A stretch of DNA of 46,050 bases. Source: Hyphomonas sp. (GTDB taxonomy: Bacteria; Pseudomonadota; Alphaproteobacteria; Caulobacterales; Hyphomonadaceae). Location of the stretch: contig NZ_PNMA01000031.1 in NCBI RefSeq assembly GCF_013823385.1, positions 1 through 46,050 on the forward strand. The letters are read 5' to 3'. A model generated the notes under the pieces. The model did not search any database. It saw only the letters and a program-made list of their open reading frames with translations, and was not told where the DNA came from. Of the stretch, positions 17,623 through 26,392 are shown piece by piece. Position numbers and translations under genes: made by a program. Within the stretch, counting starts at the first letter, position 1. Each line of letters begins with the position of its first letter.

Positions 17623-18447
17623 CTAAAGCTCTGGCACCTGCGGGCTGAGGCGCCCGCCCATGCGGATCGGCTCCACGCGCAGCGCAAGGCCCGTGCGATC
17701 ATCGGTTTCCACATAGGTGCCACAGAGCGTGCCCTCGCCCAGCGCCGGCTGATACCGCTCGCCCGGCAGCTGCGTGGTGAAGCGGTAAAGCGACATTTCC
17801 TTCTGCATACCGATCACCGAATCATAATCCCCGCACATGCCGGCGTCCGTGTGATAGGCCGTGCCGCCATTGAGGATCATCGTGTCGGCCGTGGGCACAT
17901 GCGTGTGGCTGCCCACCACCAGGCTCGCGCGGCCATCGCAATGATGGCCCATCGCCATCTTCTCGCTGGTGGCCTCGCAATGCATGTCCACGATTACGGC
18001 GTCCGCCACCGCGCCCAGCGGCATCTGGTCGAGCGCCGCATCGGCCGCCGTGAACGGACAGGCCAGCGATTGGCGCATGAAAACATTGCCCTGAAGCTGC
18101 ACCACGCCCACCCGGCGCCCATCGGGCAGCATGTAAAGCTCTGCCCCCTTCCCCGGCGCGCCAGCGGCTGCCGGATAGTTCAGCGGGCGGAGCAGGCGCG
18201 GCTCCCGCTCAATATAGGTGAGGGCTTCGCGCTGGTCCCAGGCATGATCGCCCAGCGTCAGGCAGTCTGCGCCTGCGCCGAAGAACTCCTCCGCAATCTG
18301 ACGGGTGAGCCCGAAGCCGCCGGCGGCATTCTCGCCATTGACCACAACAAAATCGAGCCGCAGACGCGCGCGCAGGCCCGGCAGGTGCTCCAGCACCGCC
18401 GCCCGGCCGGGCTTGCCGACAACATCACCGAAAAACGCCAGTCTCAT
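17623..18447 (-). CDS. ymdB: YmdB-family metallophosphoesterase
   Basis: This 274-residue calcineurin-like enzyme is of the YmdB type, shown in Bacillus to hydrolyse 2',3'-cyclic nucleotides. Numbering matches the Bacillus protein: Asp8 (FFGDVVG), Glu39 and Asn40 (VNGENAAGG), His68, and the later VDMHCEATSEK and VGSHTHVPTAD histidines. Position 67 is Asp (LTLGDHAWDQ) rather than the metal-bridging Asn of the GNH motif. That change may tune metal preference or be lineage-typical. The frame, length and start (MRLAFFGD) are secure. Confidence 0.93.
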   Translation of the reverse strand: MRLAFFGDVVGKPGRAAVLEHLPGLRARLRLDFVVVNGENAAGGFGLTRQIAEEFFGAGADCLTLGDHAWDQREALTYIEREPRLLRPLNYPAAAGAPGKGAELYMLPDGRRVGVVQLQGNVFMRQSLACPFTAADAALDQMPLGAVADAVIVDMHCEATSEKMAMGHHCDGRASLVVGSHTHVPTADTMILNGGTAYHTDAGMCGDYDSVIGMQKEMSLYRFTTQLPGERYQPALGEGTLCGTYVETDDRTGLALRVEPIRMGGRLSPQVPEL

Positions 18448-18483
18448 GCGTTCAAGCCTATGACTCCAATATCCCTCAATGAA

Positions 18484-18516
18484 AAGGGCGCGGCAGCCAT
18501 TCAGCCCCGCGCCCTT
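18484..18516 (-). terminator. Intrinsic terminator after the large lipoprotein gene
   Basis: A perfect 10-bp stem (AAGGGCGCGG at 18484-18493 and CCGCGCCCTT at 18507-18516) lies 27 bases past the stop of the gene at 18543-20288. On the minus strand it runs into CTTTTCATT, giving a modest U-tract. It also separates that gene from ymdB, which is on the same strand. Confidence 0.75.
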
Positions 18517-18542
18517 CCCAGTATGCCTTGACCGGCAATCGC

Positions 18543-20288
18543 TTACTTGTTGCCAGCGGAGAAGCCGAGCTTCGTCTTGTCCAGCTTCTTGGCCGGATCA
18601 GACGGGTTGCTCGCGGCATCCACGAAGGTCTGCGCCGTTACCGGCGTTTGCGGCGTCATGCTGATCGTCAGGGTCTTGGGATCCTGAACGAAGCTGGAGA
18701 TCGCCGTTGCCAGCTCGGTCACCACAGCAACGTCGATGCCAGTGCTGCCCGCCATCATCGGCGCCATCGCCATCACGCCGGAAATCTGCGCGCGCAGGTT
18801 GGCCGGATCTTCACCCGACTGCGCCGCATAGGCGTTGAGGGCGCGGTTGAAGAAGCCCTTGTCGGCGAAGGAGATTTCAAACTGGTGGAAGGCCAGCTTG
18901 CTCATCATCGCGTCCATCATGGCGTCGGGGTTGGCGTCCAGCTGCGCCGCAGACGAAGCCGCAGCAATCGCCTTGGAGCCTTCATACTTGGCCGAAACGT
19001 CCAGCTTGAAGCCATCGTTAAGCTGCCAGTAGTTCTTGCCCTTCGGCAGGGTCACGATGTCCGCATCCGGATCATAGAGCTGCTCGCCTGCAGCGCTCAG
19101 CGTCAGCGTCTCATAGCCGAGCGTCGCCAGCGCGCCGGCAAACTGCTCCCCATCGGGATTGTCGCGGGCAGCCACTGTCAGGGTGAACGGGTCGGTGGTG
19201 ATCTTGGTCGCCCGGCCCTGCTTGTCACGGCCGACATAGGAGTTGAACGAAGCCAGGTCGATGCTGGCCCCGACGACGTCCGCCTTCAGGCCCTTCATCA
19301 CGGCGGCATCAAAGCCCGGATTGCCCGGATCGGCCTGCATCGCCTCGGTCATGGCCGTCGGATCGGCCGAGCTGTTGGCAGCAGCGGCGATCAGGCCATA
19401 GTCGAGACCGGCAAGGCCAAAACCGTCCAGCTTGATGTTCACGTCGCCGGAGGTTTCCTCGCTGAACTGGAAGTTCAGCTTCGAGAGGCCCATCCTGCCG
19501 GCCTTCTCGTCCTTCAGGCCGTCAATATAGAAGGAGGCCAGCTCAAAGCCGCCCGTGCCGCTGGCATCTTGGATGTCGAGATCAACATTCTTGATTGCCC
19601 AGCGATCAAAGGACAGCGCTGCGCCTTCGGGAAGATCGTCGGGCTCGCCCTGGCTGAACAGGCTGGCGACCCAGGCAGCCGTTTCCGGAGACGGGTTGAT
19701 AAGCTCAATGCTGCCCACAGTGCCCCTGCTCTGGTCTTCAGAGCCTTCCACCGGGGTGACGGTGATGTCGGACAGGCGCATCAGCGAGAAGTTCGCCGCG
19801 CCATTGATCATGCCGAGGCCGTCGAATTCCAGCTTGGCAGCCTTGACCACAGGCGGCGGGCCGGCTGGCTCTGTGGCATTCATGCTGGCGCTGTATTCGT
19901 CCAGCGTCATTTCCGAGCCGTCATCGGCAATGCCGTCGCCGTCATAGTCCATATAGGAGAAGAGTTCGGCGATTTCCTCATCGGTATAGAGCGGCTCGCT
20001 GGCGCCGGTGTCCCGGGGGATGGACAGGATCACATTGGTGAAGATGGCCTTGTCGCCGCTGATGTCCTTGCTGTCAAAGGACAGGATACCAGAACCGGAC
20101 TCAGACAGGGAGAAAGCGGCGAGGGCCTGGGAGGCAGTTGCTGCATCCCCTTTCCGGAGCGAGACATCAGCAAGTTTCGACACATCAAATTCAACTGCCG
20201 CGAGAGCAGCCTCACCACTCGGCTTGTCTTTCTGCCCACATGCCGTAAGCAAAGTTATAGCGATCACGCCGGTGAGCAAATACTTCAT
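18543..20288 (-). CDS. Large envelope lipoprotein of unknown function
   Basis: This 581-residue lipoprotein starts MKYLLTGVIAITLLTACGQK, with a clean lipobox and Cys17. The mature part is acidic with many beta-strand-like stretches. It contains a calcium-loop-like segment, SYMDYDGDGIADDGSEMTLD, near residue 130. Two related stretches, ADPTAMTEAMQADPGNPGFD and ANPDAMMDAMMSKLAFHQFE, hint at an internal duplication. The ATG at 20288 follows GAGGG by 7-8 bases. It has its own terminator and no functional neighbour. I do not recognise a named domain; similar proteins may be restricted to related marine alphaproteobacteria (inference). Confidence 0.8.
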   Translation of the reverse strand: MKYLLTGVIAITLLTACGQKDKPSGEAALAAVEFDVSKLADVSLRKGDAATASQALAAFSLSESGSGILSFDSKDISGDKAIFTNVILSIPRDTGASEPLYTDEEIAELFSYMDYDGDGIADDGSEMTLDEYSASMNATEPAGPPPVVKAAKLEFDGLGMINGAANFSLMRLSDITVTPVEGSEDQSRGTVGSIELINPSPETAAWVASLFSQGEPDDLPEGAALSFDRWAIKNVDLDIQDASGTGGFELASFYIDGLKDEKAGRMGLSKLNFQFSEETSGDVNIKLDGFGLAGLDYGLIAAAANSSADPTAMTEAMQADPGNPGFDAAVMKGLKADVVGASIDLASFNSYVGRDKQGRATKITTDPFTLTVAARDNPDGEQFAGALATLGYETLTLSAAGEQLYDPDADIVTLPKGKNYWQLNDGFKLDVSAKYEGSKAIAAASSAAQLDANPDAMMDAMMSKLAFHQFEISFADKGFFNRALNAYAAQSGEDPANLRAQISGVMAMAPMMAGSTGIDVAVVTELATAISSFVQDPKTLTISMTPQTPVTAQTFVDAASNPSDPAKKLDKTKLGFSAGNK

Positions 20289-20358
20289 AAGATGTCCCTC
20301 TGGTTTCGGTTTGGGGGGGTGCGGTGTGGCCGCTGTGTTCAGTGCGGATTCTTTACAC

Positions 20359-21078
20359 ATGCTCTACAACAATGGCCAGACCATGACATTGAAGGCACCC
20401 GGCGGTCAGCGGGTGAAAGTACGCCTTGAGGTCAATGCCAAGGCCAGGCGGCTGATTATCCGGCTGGACGAGCGCCGCCGGGAGGCCGTCGCGATTGCCC
20501 CAAGCCCACGTCAGATGGAGGCTGCGGCCGCCTTCGCAGCAGAGCGCGTGGACTGGATTTCCTCAAGACTTCAACACCTTCCGGAGATTGTTCGGTTCGA
20601 GGATGGCGCGGTTTTCAATTACAGGGGGTCTCCCTGTCAGATTTCGGGTGAGGGCGAAGGCCGGCTCGCGAAGCTTACTGCCGGTGAGCCGAAAATCCTG
20701 TATGTTCCCGGGGATGCCGAGACCATTCATATGCGGGTCGAGCGGTTCCTGAAAAAGCAGGCACGCGCCGATCTGGCGCGCGCTGTCAAACGCCACACCG
20801 AAACGCTTGGCGTTGAATATAAAGGGATTTCCGTCAAGGATACACGGTCCCGCTGGGGGTCCTGCACCTCCGATGGCCAGCTTTCTTTCTCCTGGCGCCT
20901 GATCATGGCCCCGCCCGAAGTGCTGGATTATGTGGCAGCCCATGAGTGCGCCCACCTCAAGGAGATGAACCATTCGAACAAATTCTGGTCTCTGGTGGCC
21001 AAATGCTGCCCCGACTGGAAGCGCCACAGATCCTGGCTGCGCGTTCATGGGGCAGAACTTCAGGCCGCTGGTGAATAA
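20359..21078 (+). CDS. YgjP-like (DUF45/M48-type) metallopeptidase
   Basis: This protein of about 239 residues is from the YgjP/DUF45 family, a zincin fold with the SprT-like motif HECAH (AAHECAHLKEMNHSNKFW); the third ligand is the later His in NHS. SRWGSCTSDGQLSFSWRLI and the C-terminal CCPDWKRHRSWL are family landmarks. Substrates are uncertain: proteolysis is expected from the motif, but a UTP-related hydrolase role was reported for E. coli YgjP. Starts at 20359 or 20383 (MTLKAPGG) are both possible, and neither has a convincing ribosome-binding site. A weak hairpin begins at its stop codon. Confidence 0.85.
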   Translation: MLYNNGQTMTLKAPGGQRVKVRLEVNAKARRLIIRLDERRREAVAIAPSPRQMEAAAAFAAERVDWISSRLQHLPEIVRFEDGAVFNYRGSPCQISGEGEGRLAKLTAGEPKILYVPGDAETIHMRVERFLKKQARADLARAVKRHTETLGVEYKGISVKDTRSRWGSCTSDGQLSFSWRLIMAPPEVLDYVAAHECAHLKEMNHSNKFWSLVAKCCPDWKRHRSWLRVHGAELQAAGE

Positions 21079-21100
21079 TCCGTGTCAAGACGGATTTTCT
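21077..21100 (+). terminator. Short hairpin with T-run after the YgjP-like gene
   Basis: AATCCGT (21077-21083) and ACGGATT (21090-21096) form a perfect 7-bp stem with a 6-base loop, followed by TTCTG. The last T of the stem joins the run to give TTTT. The hairpin begins inside the stop codon of the upstream gene. Confidence 0.5.
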
Positions 21101-21111
21101 GCAAAAACCGG

Positions 21112-21139
21112 AAATAAATTTTCTCCCCAAGAGGGAGAA
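21112..21139 (-). terminator. Terminator of the gene at 21199-21729
   Basis: TTCTCCC (21121-21127) and GGGAGAA (21133-21139) make a 7-bp stem with loop CAAGA. On the minus strand it is followed by AATTTATTT, a good U-rich tail. It lies 60 bases past the stop of the minus-strand gene. Confidence 0.65.
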
Positions 21140-21198
21140 TACTGATTCCAGACCGAAGCCTGCCTGAACGCCTGAGTATTTAGGTCCTTTATGGGTAT

Positions 21199-21729
21199 TC
21201 AGATATCCAGCTTGGATTTGGACTCAGGCAGGGAGAACTCAAACCCGATCGCGCGGGCGCCATACGCCCCTTCGCGATACCGTTCGATATTCTCTTTGAA
21301 CCAGTCCTGGATGTGCTCGAAGATATGCGCATTGAAAGGCCGGGCATCTTCCTCGCTGATCGGCAGACGGAACTCATATTCGGCCCCCTCCTCGATATGC
21401 ACGATGAAACTCTCGCCGGCTTTGCGGCAGTGCAGCGCCAGCCTCAGCCAGTCCTGCGATTTGGTAACCCGCACGGCGAGACCAAACGACACCGGCCCCA
21501 GCGGGCGGAAGCCACGCGGCGGGATGGAGAACGCCTGGTCACCATAGGAGCGCGGCTCGAACGGGCCGGCGGGCGGCACCAGATGCACGCACACCCCATC
21601 GCTGGCGCCCAGATAGTCACACAGCCCCGAGCGGACCTCTTCAGCGAGGCGCCGGATACGGTTGTAATTCTCCTCTGCCAGGGCCTGATAGACCTCGACA
21701 GTGGCCACAAGTTCATCGAAGCGGGACAT
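21199..21729 (-). CDS. Conserved-looking protein of unknown function
   Basis: This soluble protein of about 176 residues starts MSRFDELVATVEVYQALAEE with a helical N-terminus, then a mixed core (GVCVHLVPPAGPFEPRSYGD, VSFGLAVRVTKSQDWLRLAL) and a helical acidic end (HIFEHIQDWFKENIERYREG). The ATG at 21729 follows GAGG by 8-9 bases; the ATG 15 bases further up has no ribosome-binding site. It has no signal, membrane segment or known catalytic motif. It lies 71 bases downstream of motA on the same strand, but I see no evidence for a role in motility. Confidence 0.75.
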   Translation of the reverse strand: MSRFDELVATVEVYQALAEENYNRIRRLAEEVRSGLCDYLGASDGVCVHLVPPAGPFEPRSYGDQAFSIPPRGFRPLGPVSFGLAVRVTKSQDWLRLALHCRKAGESFIVHIEEGAEYEFRLPISEEDARPFNAHIFEHIQDWFKENIERYREGAYGARAIGFEFSLPESKSKLDI

Positions 21730-21800
21730 GGGCGACAGCCTCATTGTACAGATTGGATCGGTTCGCCGGCGAGCCTAGCCTCTATGCCTCCCGGCGCCAA

Positions 21801-22679
21801 TCAGGCAGCTGGTCTTCGCGCGCCCGCCAGCGGGGTGACCGGCGCCCCGCCCATCCCGGCGACATCCGGCTGCAGCGCCAGGGGCAGCGTCGTGCGCGCC
21901 ATCTCGATGGCGAGCGAGGGCGCCGCGCCCTCCCCGAAGCTGCGGATGAGCACACGGATGGTTTCGAGAAAGACCGCCTCTTCCTCCACGATCTGGCCAT
22001 AGCGCGCCGCAATCGGGCCGACGAGCCCATACGCCAGGAACACGCCGAGGAATGTGCCCAGCAGCGCCGCCCCGATCATCGCGCCCAGAATGGCCGGTTC
22101 CTGATCGATGGCGCCCATGGTGCGGATGATGCCGAGCACGGCTGCCACAATGCCCAGCGCCGGCAGCGCGTCAGCCAGCGTCTGCAGCGCGCCGACCGCC
22201 TTGGCCCGCTGCGCCATATGCCCGTCAATGGCTTCCATCATCCGCTGATCCGCCCGCTGAGGATCGGAGAGGTCCAGCGCCATCAGGCGGAAGGCGTCGC
22301 AGATCAGCGTGCGCGCAGGCGCATCTTCCAGAATGCGCGGCGCGGCCTGGAAAAGCGCCGATTCCTCCGGCCGCTCGATGTCCGCCTCGATGGCGACAAA
22401 GCCGCGGCGTTTGACAGCCCGCATCAGGCCGCCGGTCAGGGTGAAGAGATCGGCATAGTCGGCCTTCTTCCAGCGCGCGCCCTTGAAGGCGCGCACAAAG
22501 CCCGCCAGCGCCTCACGCGCCACGGCCGGCGAATTTGCCAGCATCACTGTGCCGATGGCCGCCCCGCCGATCAGCGCCAGCTCAAACGGCAGCGCATGCA
22601 TCGCCGCTGGCCCGCCGGTCAGCGCCAGCCCACCTCCCACCAGCAGGAGAACAATGACAAGACCGGCAAGTTGGAGCAC
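21801..22679 (-). CDS. motA: MotA-family flagellar stator protein
   Basis: This 292-residue membrane protein has the MotA layout: two helices at the N-terminus (LAGLVIVLLLVGGGLALTGG; FELALIGGAAIGTVMLANS), a long cytosolic domain, then two helices (LPALGIVAAVLGIIRTMGAI; IGAALLGTFLGVFLAYGLVG). The conserved Pro at the start of helix 3 (ALPALG) is present. The cytosolic loop holds the KRRGFVAIEADIERPEESAL region that matches the RGLxALE segment. With MotB it would form the proton-driven stator. No motB or other flagellar gene is present in the window, so the gene is separated from its partner. Confidence 0.9.
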   Translation of the reverse strand: MLQLAGLVIVLLLVGGGLALTGGPAAMHALPFELALIGGAAIGTVMLANSPAVAREALAGFVRAFKGARWKKADYADLFTLTGGLMRAVKRRGFVAIEADIERPEESALFQAAPRILEDAPARTLICDAFRLMALDLSDPQRADQRMMEAIDGHMAQRAKAVGALQTLADALPALGIVAAVLGIIRTMGAIDQEPAILGAMIGAALLGTFLGVFLAYGLVGPIAARYGQIVEEEAVFLETIRVLIRSFGEGAAPSLAIEMARTTLPLALQPDVAGMGGAPVTPLAGARRPAA

Positions 22680-22815
22680 CGCGCGTCATTTCCCTTTCAA
22701 GACTCAGAAGCTGAGCCTACCCTTCATGCCCGGCGCGTCTTAAAGCCACGTTCACAAGGGGCATATTCGGGCGCACCGCACTCGGCAAAATCCGTGGGGA
22801 GCGGAAAACATACTC

Positions 22816-24087
22816 ATGCCAGGCACAAATGACCGGCTGCCCGATCAGTCCCGCCCGGATCGCCGGGGCGCCTTCATCCTGCTTTTCTTCGCCCTCATGG
22901 CCATCGGTGCCGGCAATACGATGCTGCTCGCCGCGGTGCTGCCCCAGCTGACACGGGAAATGCAGATGCCGGACTGGATGGCGGGCGCGGTGTTTTCGCT
23001 CTCGGCCCTCCTCTGGTCGCTGACCTCGCCCTTCTGGGGCAAGCGGTCCAATCTCTGGGGCCGCCGCAAGGTCGCCGCCATTGGCCTGGCTGGCTACGCA
23101 GCGTCCATGTTCTTCATCTGGCTGACCGGCCGGCTCGCCCTTTCCGGCATCATGACGAACATCATCGCCGTTTTCATCTGCCTTGCCCTCGCCCGCTCGC
23201 TGTTCGGCCTGATCGGCTCGGCCGCAAACCCCGCCGCGCAGGCCTATGTGGCGGATCGCACCAGCAAGGCAGAGCGCCAGAGCGAGATTGCCTTCCTCTC
23301 CTCCGGCTTCAGCGTGGGCAGTGTCATTGGCCCGGCCTTTGCCGCCGCGCTGGTGGCCTGGGTCGGCATCCTCTCCCCTGCCCTGGTAACCGCGCTGCTC
23401 GCCGGAACGATGGCCGCGCTGGTCTGGTGGCGCCTGCCGGAAACCCGCGCGCCAGTAGCCGACGCGGTCAAGATCGATGCCGAGATCGGCGCCAAAGGCC
23501 TCTGGCACTCAGACAGGGTCCTGCCCTTCCTCGTCTATGCCGTGGCCATGTCGCTGGTCACCGGCGTGCTGACCCAGGTGTTCGTCTTCGCGGTGATGGA
23601 CAAGCTCGGCGTCTCGGGCCGCGAGGCGGCTCAATATACCGGCCCGGCCTTCACGGTCGGCGCGGTGGCCGTGCTGCTTGCCCAGCTCGTGATCATTCCG
23701 CGCCTGCACCTGCGCAACAAGACGCTGATGTGGGTGGGTTGCGTGCCGCTACTGATGGGCACACTGATGATTGTCTTTGCCAATGATTTTGCGAGCCTCA
23801 TCCTGTCGCAATTCCTGATCGGCCTTGGCCAGGGCCTTGCGCGGCCTGGCTTTTCCAGCGGGGCCTCGCTCGCCGTCTCGCCCCAGCTTCAGGGAAATGT
23901 CGCCGGGCTCGTCATCTCGGCCAATGGCATGGGCTATATCGTGACGCCCTTCTTCGGGCTGTTTTTCTACGAATATGTCAGCCGCGAACTGCCCTTCTAT
24001 CTCTGCGCAGGCATGCTGATCGCCATGTTCCTCTATGCCCGGTTTGGCATGAAGGACGGTCTCGGCGAGATCCGGGACGACGACTGA
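22816..24087 (+). CDS. MFS transporter
   Basis: This 423-residue major facilitator has about 12 hydrophobic helices and the loop 2-3 signature SPFWGKRSNLWGRRKVAAIG near residue 75. The middle is a cytosolic loop (KIDAEIGAKGLWHSDRVLPF). The general layout matches drug/metabolite efflux types, but the substrate is unknown. It is divergent from motA across 136 bases and converges on the lytic transglycosylase gene with 19 bases between stops. Confidence 0.92.
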   Translation: MPGTNDRLPDQSRPDRRGAFILLFFALMAIGAGNTMLLAAVLPQLTREMQMPDWMAGAVFSLSALLWSLTSPFWGKRSNLWGRRKVAAIGLAGYAASMFFIWLTGRLALSGIMTNIIAVFICLALARSLFGLIGSAANPAAQAYVADRTSKAERQSEIAFLSSGFSVGSVIGPAFAAALVAWVGILSPALVTALLAGTMAALVWWRLPETRAPVADAVKIDAEIGAKGLWHSDRVLPFLVYAVAMSLVTGVLTQVFVFAVMDKLGVSGREAAQYTGPAFTVGAVAVLLAQLVIIPRLHLRNKTLMWVGCVPLLMGTLMIVFANDFASLILSQFLIGLGQGLARPGFSSGASLAVSPQLQGNVAGLVISANGMGYIVTPFFGLFFYEYVSRELPFYLCAGMLIAMFLYARFGMKDGLGEIRDDD

Positions 24088-24106
24088 CGCCGCCCCGGAC
24101 CTTGCC

Positions 24107-25441
24107 TCAGTTGATGGCTGGCGCGCCCGACCGGACAGCCTCCAGCATTTCCTTCGTCGGATAGCCGTCAGCCAGGAAGCCGCGCGCCTTCTGGAAGTTC
24201 TGCAGCGCGGTCTTCGTCCGCCGGCCGGCGATGCCATCCGGCGTGCCCGCATCATAGCCAAGGGCGTTGAGGCTGGTCTGAAGCTCACGCACTTCCGCCA
24301 CAGTCAGTGGCGGCAGATGCTTCGGCCAAGCCGCCACCGGGCCGCCCTTGCCCACGATCATGTCGCCGGACAGTCCCACCGCCAGCGCATAGGAATCGGC
24401 CCGGTTATAGGTCTTGAACACGTTGAAATTCTTGAACAGCAGGAATTTCGGCCCGCTCGCCCCGGCCGGCAGCCAGAGTTCTGCGAAATCTGCCCCGCCA
24501 GTATCAAAGTTTCCGCCCCGGATCGGGGAAAGACCGGCCGCTACCCAGGTCGCCATCCGGCGTTCGCTGCCGTCGGCCAGGCTGAAGTCAAATCCTTCCG
24601 GTGTCAGCACTTCGATGCCCCAGGGCTGACCCTTCATGTATCCGGACCGGGCAAGATAATTGGCGGCCGAGGCGAGCGCATCGGCTTCGCTTTTCCAGAC
24701 ATCCTTGCGGCCATCGCCGTCAAAATCGACCGCATGCGCCACATAGGTGGAGGGCATGAACTGGGTCTGCCCCATCGCCCCGGCCCAGCCGGCGATCAGG
24801 TCGCCGCGGCGGGCGTCGCCATCCTTGAGGATTTTCATCAGGGCGTAGAGTTCCGTTTCGGCAAGGTTCCGCCGCCGGCCTTCCACCGCCATGTTGGCCA
24901 GCGCGTTGGCCGCATCATCCCGGCCGATGAAGCCGCCGAAATTGGTCTCCATCCCCCAGATCGCCAGCAGCGCCGAGCGGTCGACCCCATAGGCGGCCTC
25001 GATGGCATCCAGGGTCGCGCGGGTGGAGGCGAGTTTCTGCTGGCCCTGCGTGATCCGCGTATTGCCCAGCGGCGTGGCCAGATAGTCCCAGATTGGCTTG
25101 GCAAATTCGGCCTGATCACTTGGCGCGGTCTGGGTCTGCAAGGTGTCGGCGGTGCCCAGCCACATCGTGATCGGGCTGATATTCTCCAGCAGCGATTTGA
25201 CGATCGCCCGGTCATGGCCTGCCGCCATCGCGCGGGCGGAAAAATCGTTCCGCCAGGCATCCATCGCGGCATGGCCGGAGGATCTGTAGACAATCGGCCC
25301 GGTTTCAGGCGCCGGAGAGGGCGTTCCGGTCACCGGGGGCTTTGGCGAAGGGGCCTGCGGCCCGGCCGCGCAGGAGGCCAGCGCCCCGCAGACAACGGCA
25401 ATTCCCATCCATTTTGACTGAGCCAATCCTGTGATAATCAT
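24107..25441 (-). CDS. MltB-like lytic murein transglycosylase, lipoprotein
   Basis: This protein of about 444 residues should cut peptidoglycan glycan strands in the periplasm with formation of 1,6-anhydroMurNAc. The lipoprotein signal ends in CGALASCAAG (Cys24). The MltB-type catalytic domain includes LLAIWGMETNFGGFIGRDDA with the catalytic Glu, then AGAMGQTQFMPSTYVAHAVD and FDGDGRKDVW. A C-terminal peptidoglycan-binding type 1 domain covers about residues 380-440 (VRELQTSLNALGYDAGTPDG). The ATG at 25441 follows GAGAGGG at 8 bases and gives the complete signal. Confidence 0.95.
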   Translation of the reverse strand: MIITGLAQSKWMGIAVVCGALASCAAGPQAPSPKPPVTGTPSPAPETGPIVYRSSGHAAMDAWRNDFSARAMAAGHDRAIVKSLLENISPITMWLGTADTLQTQTAPSDQAEFAKPIWDYLATPLGNTRITQGQQKLASTRATLDAIEAAYGVDRSALLAIWGMETNFGGFIGRDDAANALANMAVEGRRRNLAETELYALMKILKDGDARRGDLIAGWAGAMGQTQFMPSTYVAHAVDFDGDGRKDVWKSEADALASAANYLARSGYMKGQPWGIEVLTPEGFDFSLADGSERRMATWVAAGLSPIRGGNFDTGGADFAELWLPAGASGPKFLLFKNFNVFKTYNRADSYALAVGLSGDMIVGKGGPVAAWPKHLPPLTVAEVRELQTSLNALGYDAGTPDGIAGRRTKTALQNFQKARGFLADGYPTKEMLEAVRSGAPAIN

Positions 25442-25552
25442 GGATTTTACCCTCTCGGTGGCTTTCTCGCCGCAGTTACCGTTCTTGACTCGGCTATCCG
25501 GATTCATTACGCGCTCCGCTTTCCCAATTTATAAACGTTCCAGGCCAGACCC

Positions 25553-25678
25553 ATGAAAGTCCGCTCGTCTCTCAAATCGCTCAAGTCGCGTCACCGTGAC
25601 TGCAAGATCGTGCGCCGTAAGGGCAGGGTCTATGTGATCAACAAAACCGACCCGCGTTTCAAAGCGAAACAAGGCTGA
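25553..25678 (+). CDS. rpmJ: 50S ribosomal protein L36, zinc-free form
   Basis: This 41-residue protein begins [20 protein letters not shown] and ends with [12 protein letters not shown], the alphaproteobacterial L36 form. It has only one Cys, so the CxxC...C...H zinc ribbon of the classic form is lost. L36 is a small protein of the 50S subunit near the peptidyl transferase region. It lies alone, divergent from the lytic transglycosylase gene, 31 bases before the HAD gene. It is short enough to be missed by ORF length cutoffs. Confidence 0.97.
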   Translation: MKVRSSLKSLKSRHRDCKIVRRKGRVYVINKTDPRFKAKQG

Positions 25679-25709
25679 CCCTTAGATGAACAGGGATTGA
25701 GGCGGCACC

Positions 25710-26318
25710 ATGACAGCCCGCATCGCCCTGTTCGATTTAGGTGGCGTCCTGCTCGATTGGTCGCCGGCGCGGCTCTATTCCCAAATCTTCAGCAACGCTG
25801 CTGAAGCAGACCGGTTCCTTGCCGAAGTGTGCACCATGGAGTGGCACCTCGAGCATGACCGCGGCGTCAGCTTTGCTGACAATGCCGCCCCGCTGATTGC
25901 GCGCTATCCCCAATACGAATCCCAGATCCGCGCCTGGCACAGCCGCTGGGCCGACATGTTTGATGGCTACATCACCGGCACGGACCGGCTGATCGAGATG
26001 CTGTTCGGCCGCGAAGTGCCCCTCTACGGCCTTTCCAACATGCCCGGCGAAGTCTGGCCGCAGGTGCTGGACATGTTTCCGGCCCTCCGCCGCTTCCGCG
26101 AGGTTGTGGTTTCCGGACAGATCGGCCTGGTGAAGCCCGACCCGGCAATCTTCCACTATGCCCGCACGCGCATGGGCGACCCTGATCCGCGCGATGTGCT
26201 GTTCATCGACGATGCGCCGCGCAATATCGCGATGGCAGACGCGCTCGGCTACCAGACCCACCTGTTCACCGGCGCCGCGCGGCTTGAAAGCGAGCTGATC
26301 CGCCAGGGTCTTCTCTGA
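25710..26318 (+). CDS. HAD-superfamily hydrolase (HAD-IA, YihX-like)
   Basis: This 202-residue haloacid dehalogenase-type phosphatase has motif I IALFDLGGVLLDW with nucleophile Asp9, motif II YGLSNMPGE, motif III GLVKPDPAIF with the Lys, and motif IV VLFIDDAPRNI. The second Asp of the DxD motif is Gly, as in YihX and related members that have a DxGGV motif. A small-molecule phosphate ester or a haloacid could be the substrate. The ATG follows GAGGCGGC. It may share a transcript with rpmJ. Confidence 0.92.
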   Translation: MTARIALFDLGGVLLDWSPARLYSQIFSNAAEADRFLAEVCTMEWHLEHDRGVSFADNAAPLIARYPQYESQIRAWHSRWADMFDGYITGTDRLIEMLFGREVPLYGLSNMPGEVWPQVLDMFPALRRFREVVVSGQIGLVKPDPAIFHYARTRMGDPDPRDVLFIDDAPRNIAMADALGYQTHLFTGAARLESELIRQGLL

Positions 26319-26392
26319 GACCAGGCCCTTCTTTAACAGTTGACCTGAAAGCGGGCGTTGCCGCCGGCCGCCGGGGCGTCATATTGGAAAGC

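Noticed and set aside
18528-20429. A 633-codon plus-strand frame opposite the large lipoprotein gene
   Set aside because: The minus-strand gene has a lipobox, ribosome-binding site and terminator. The plus frame has none of these.
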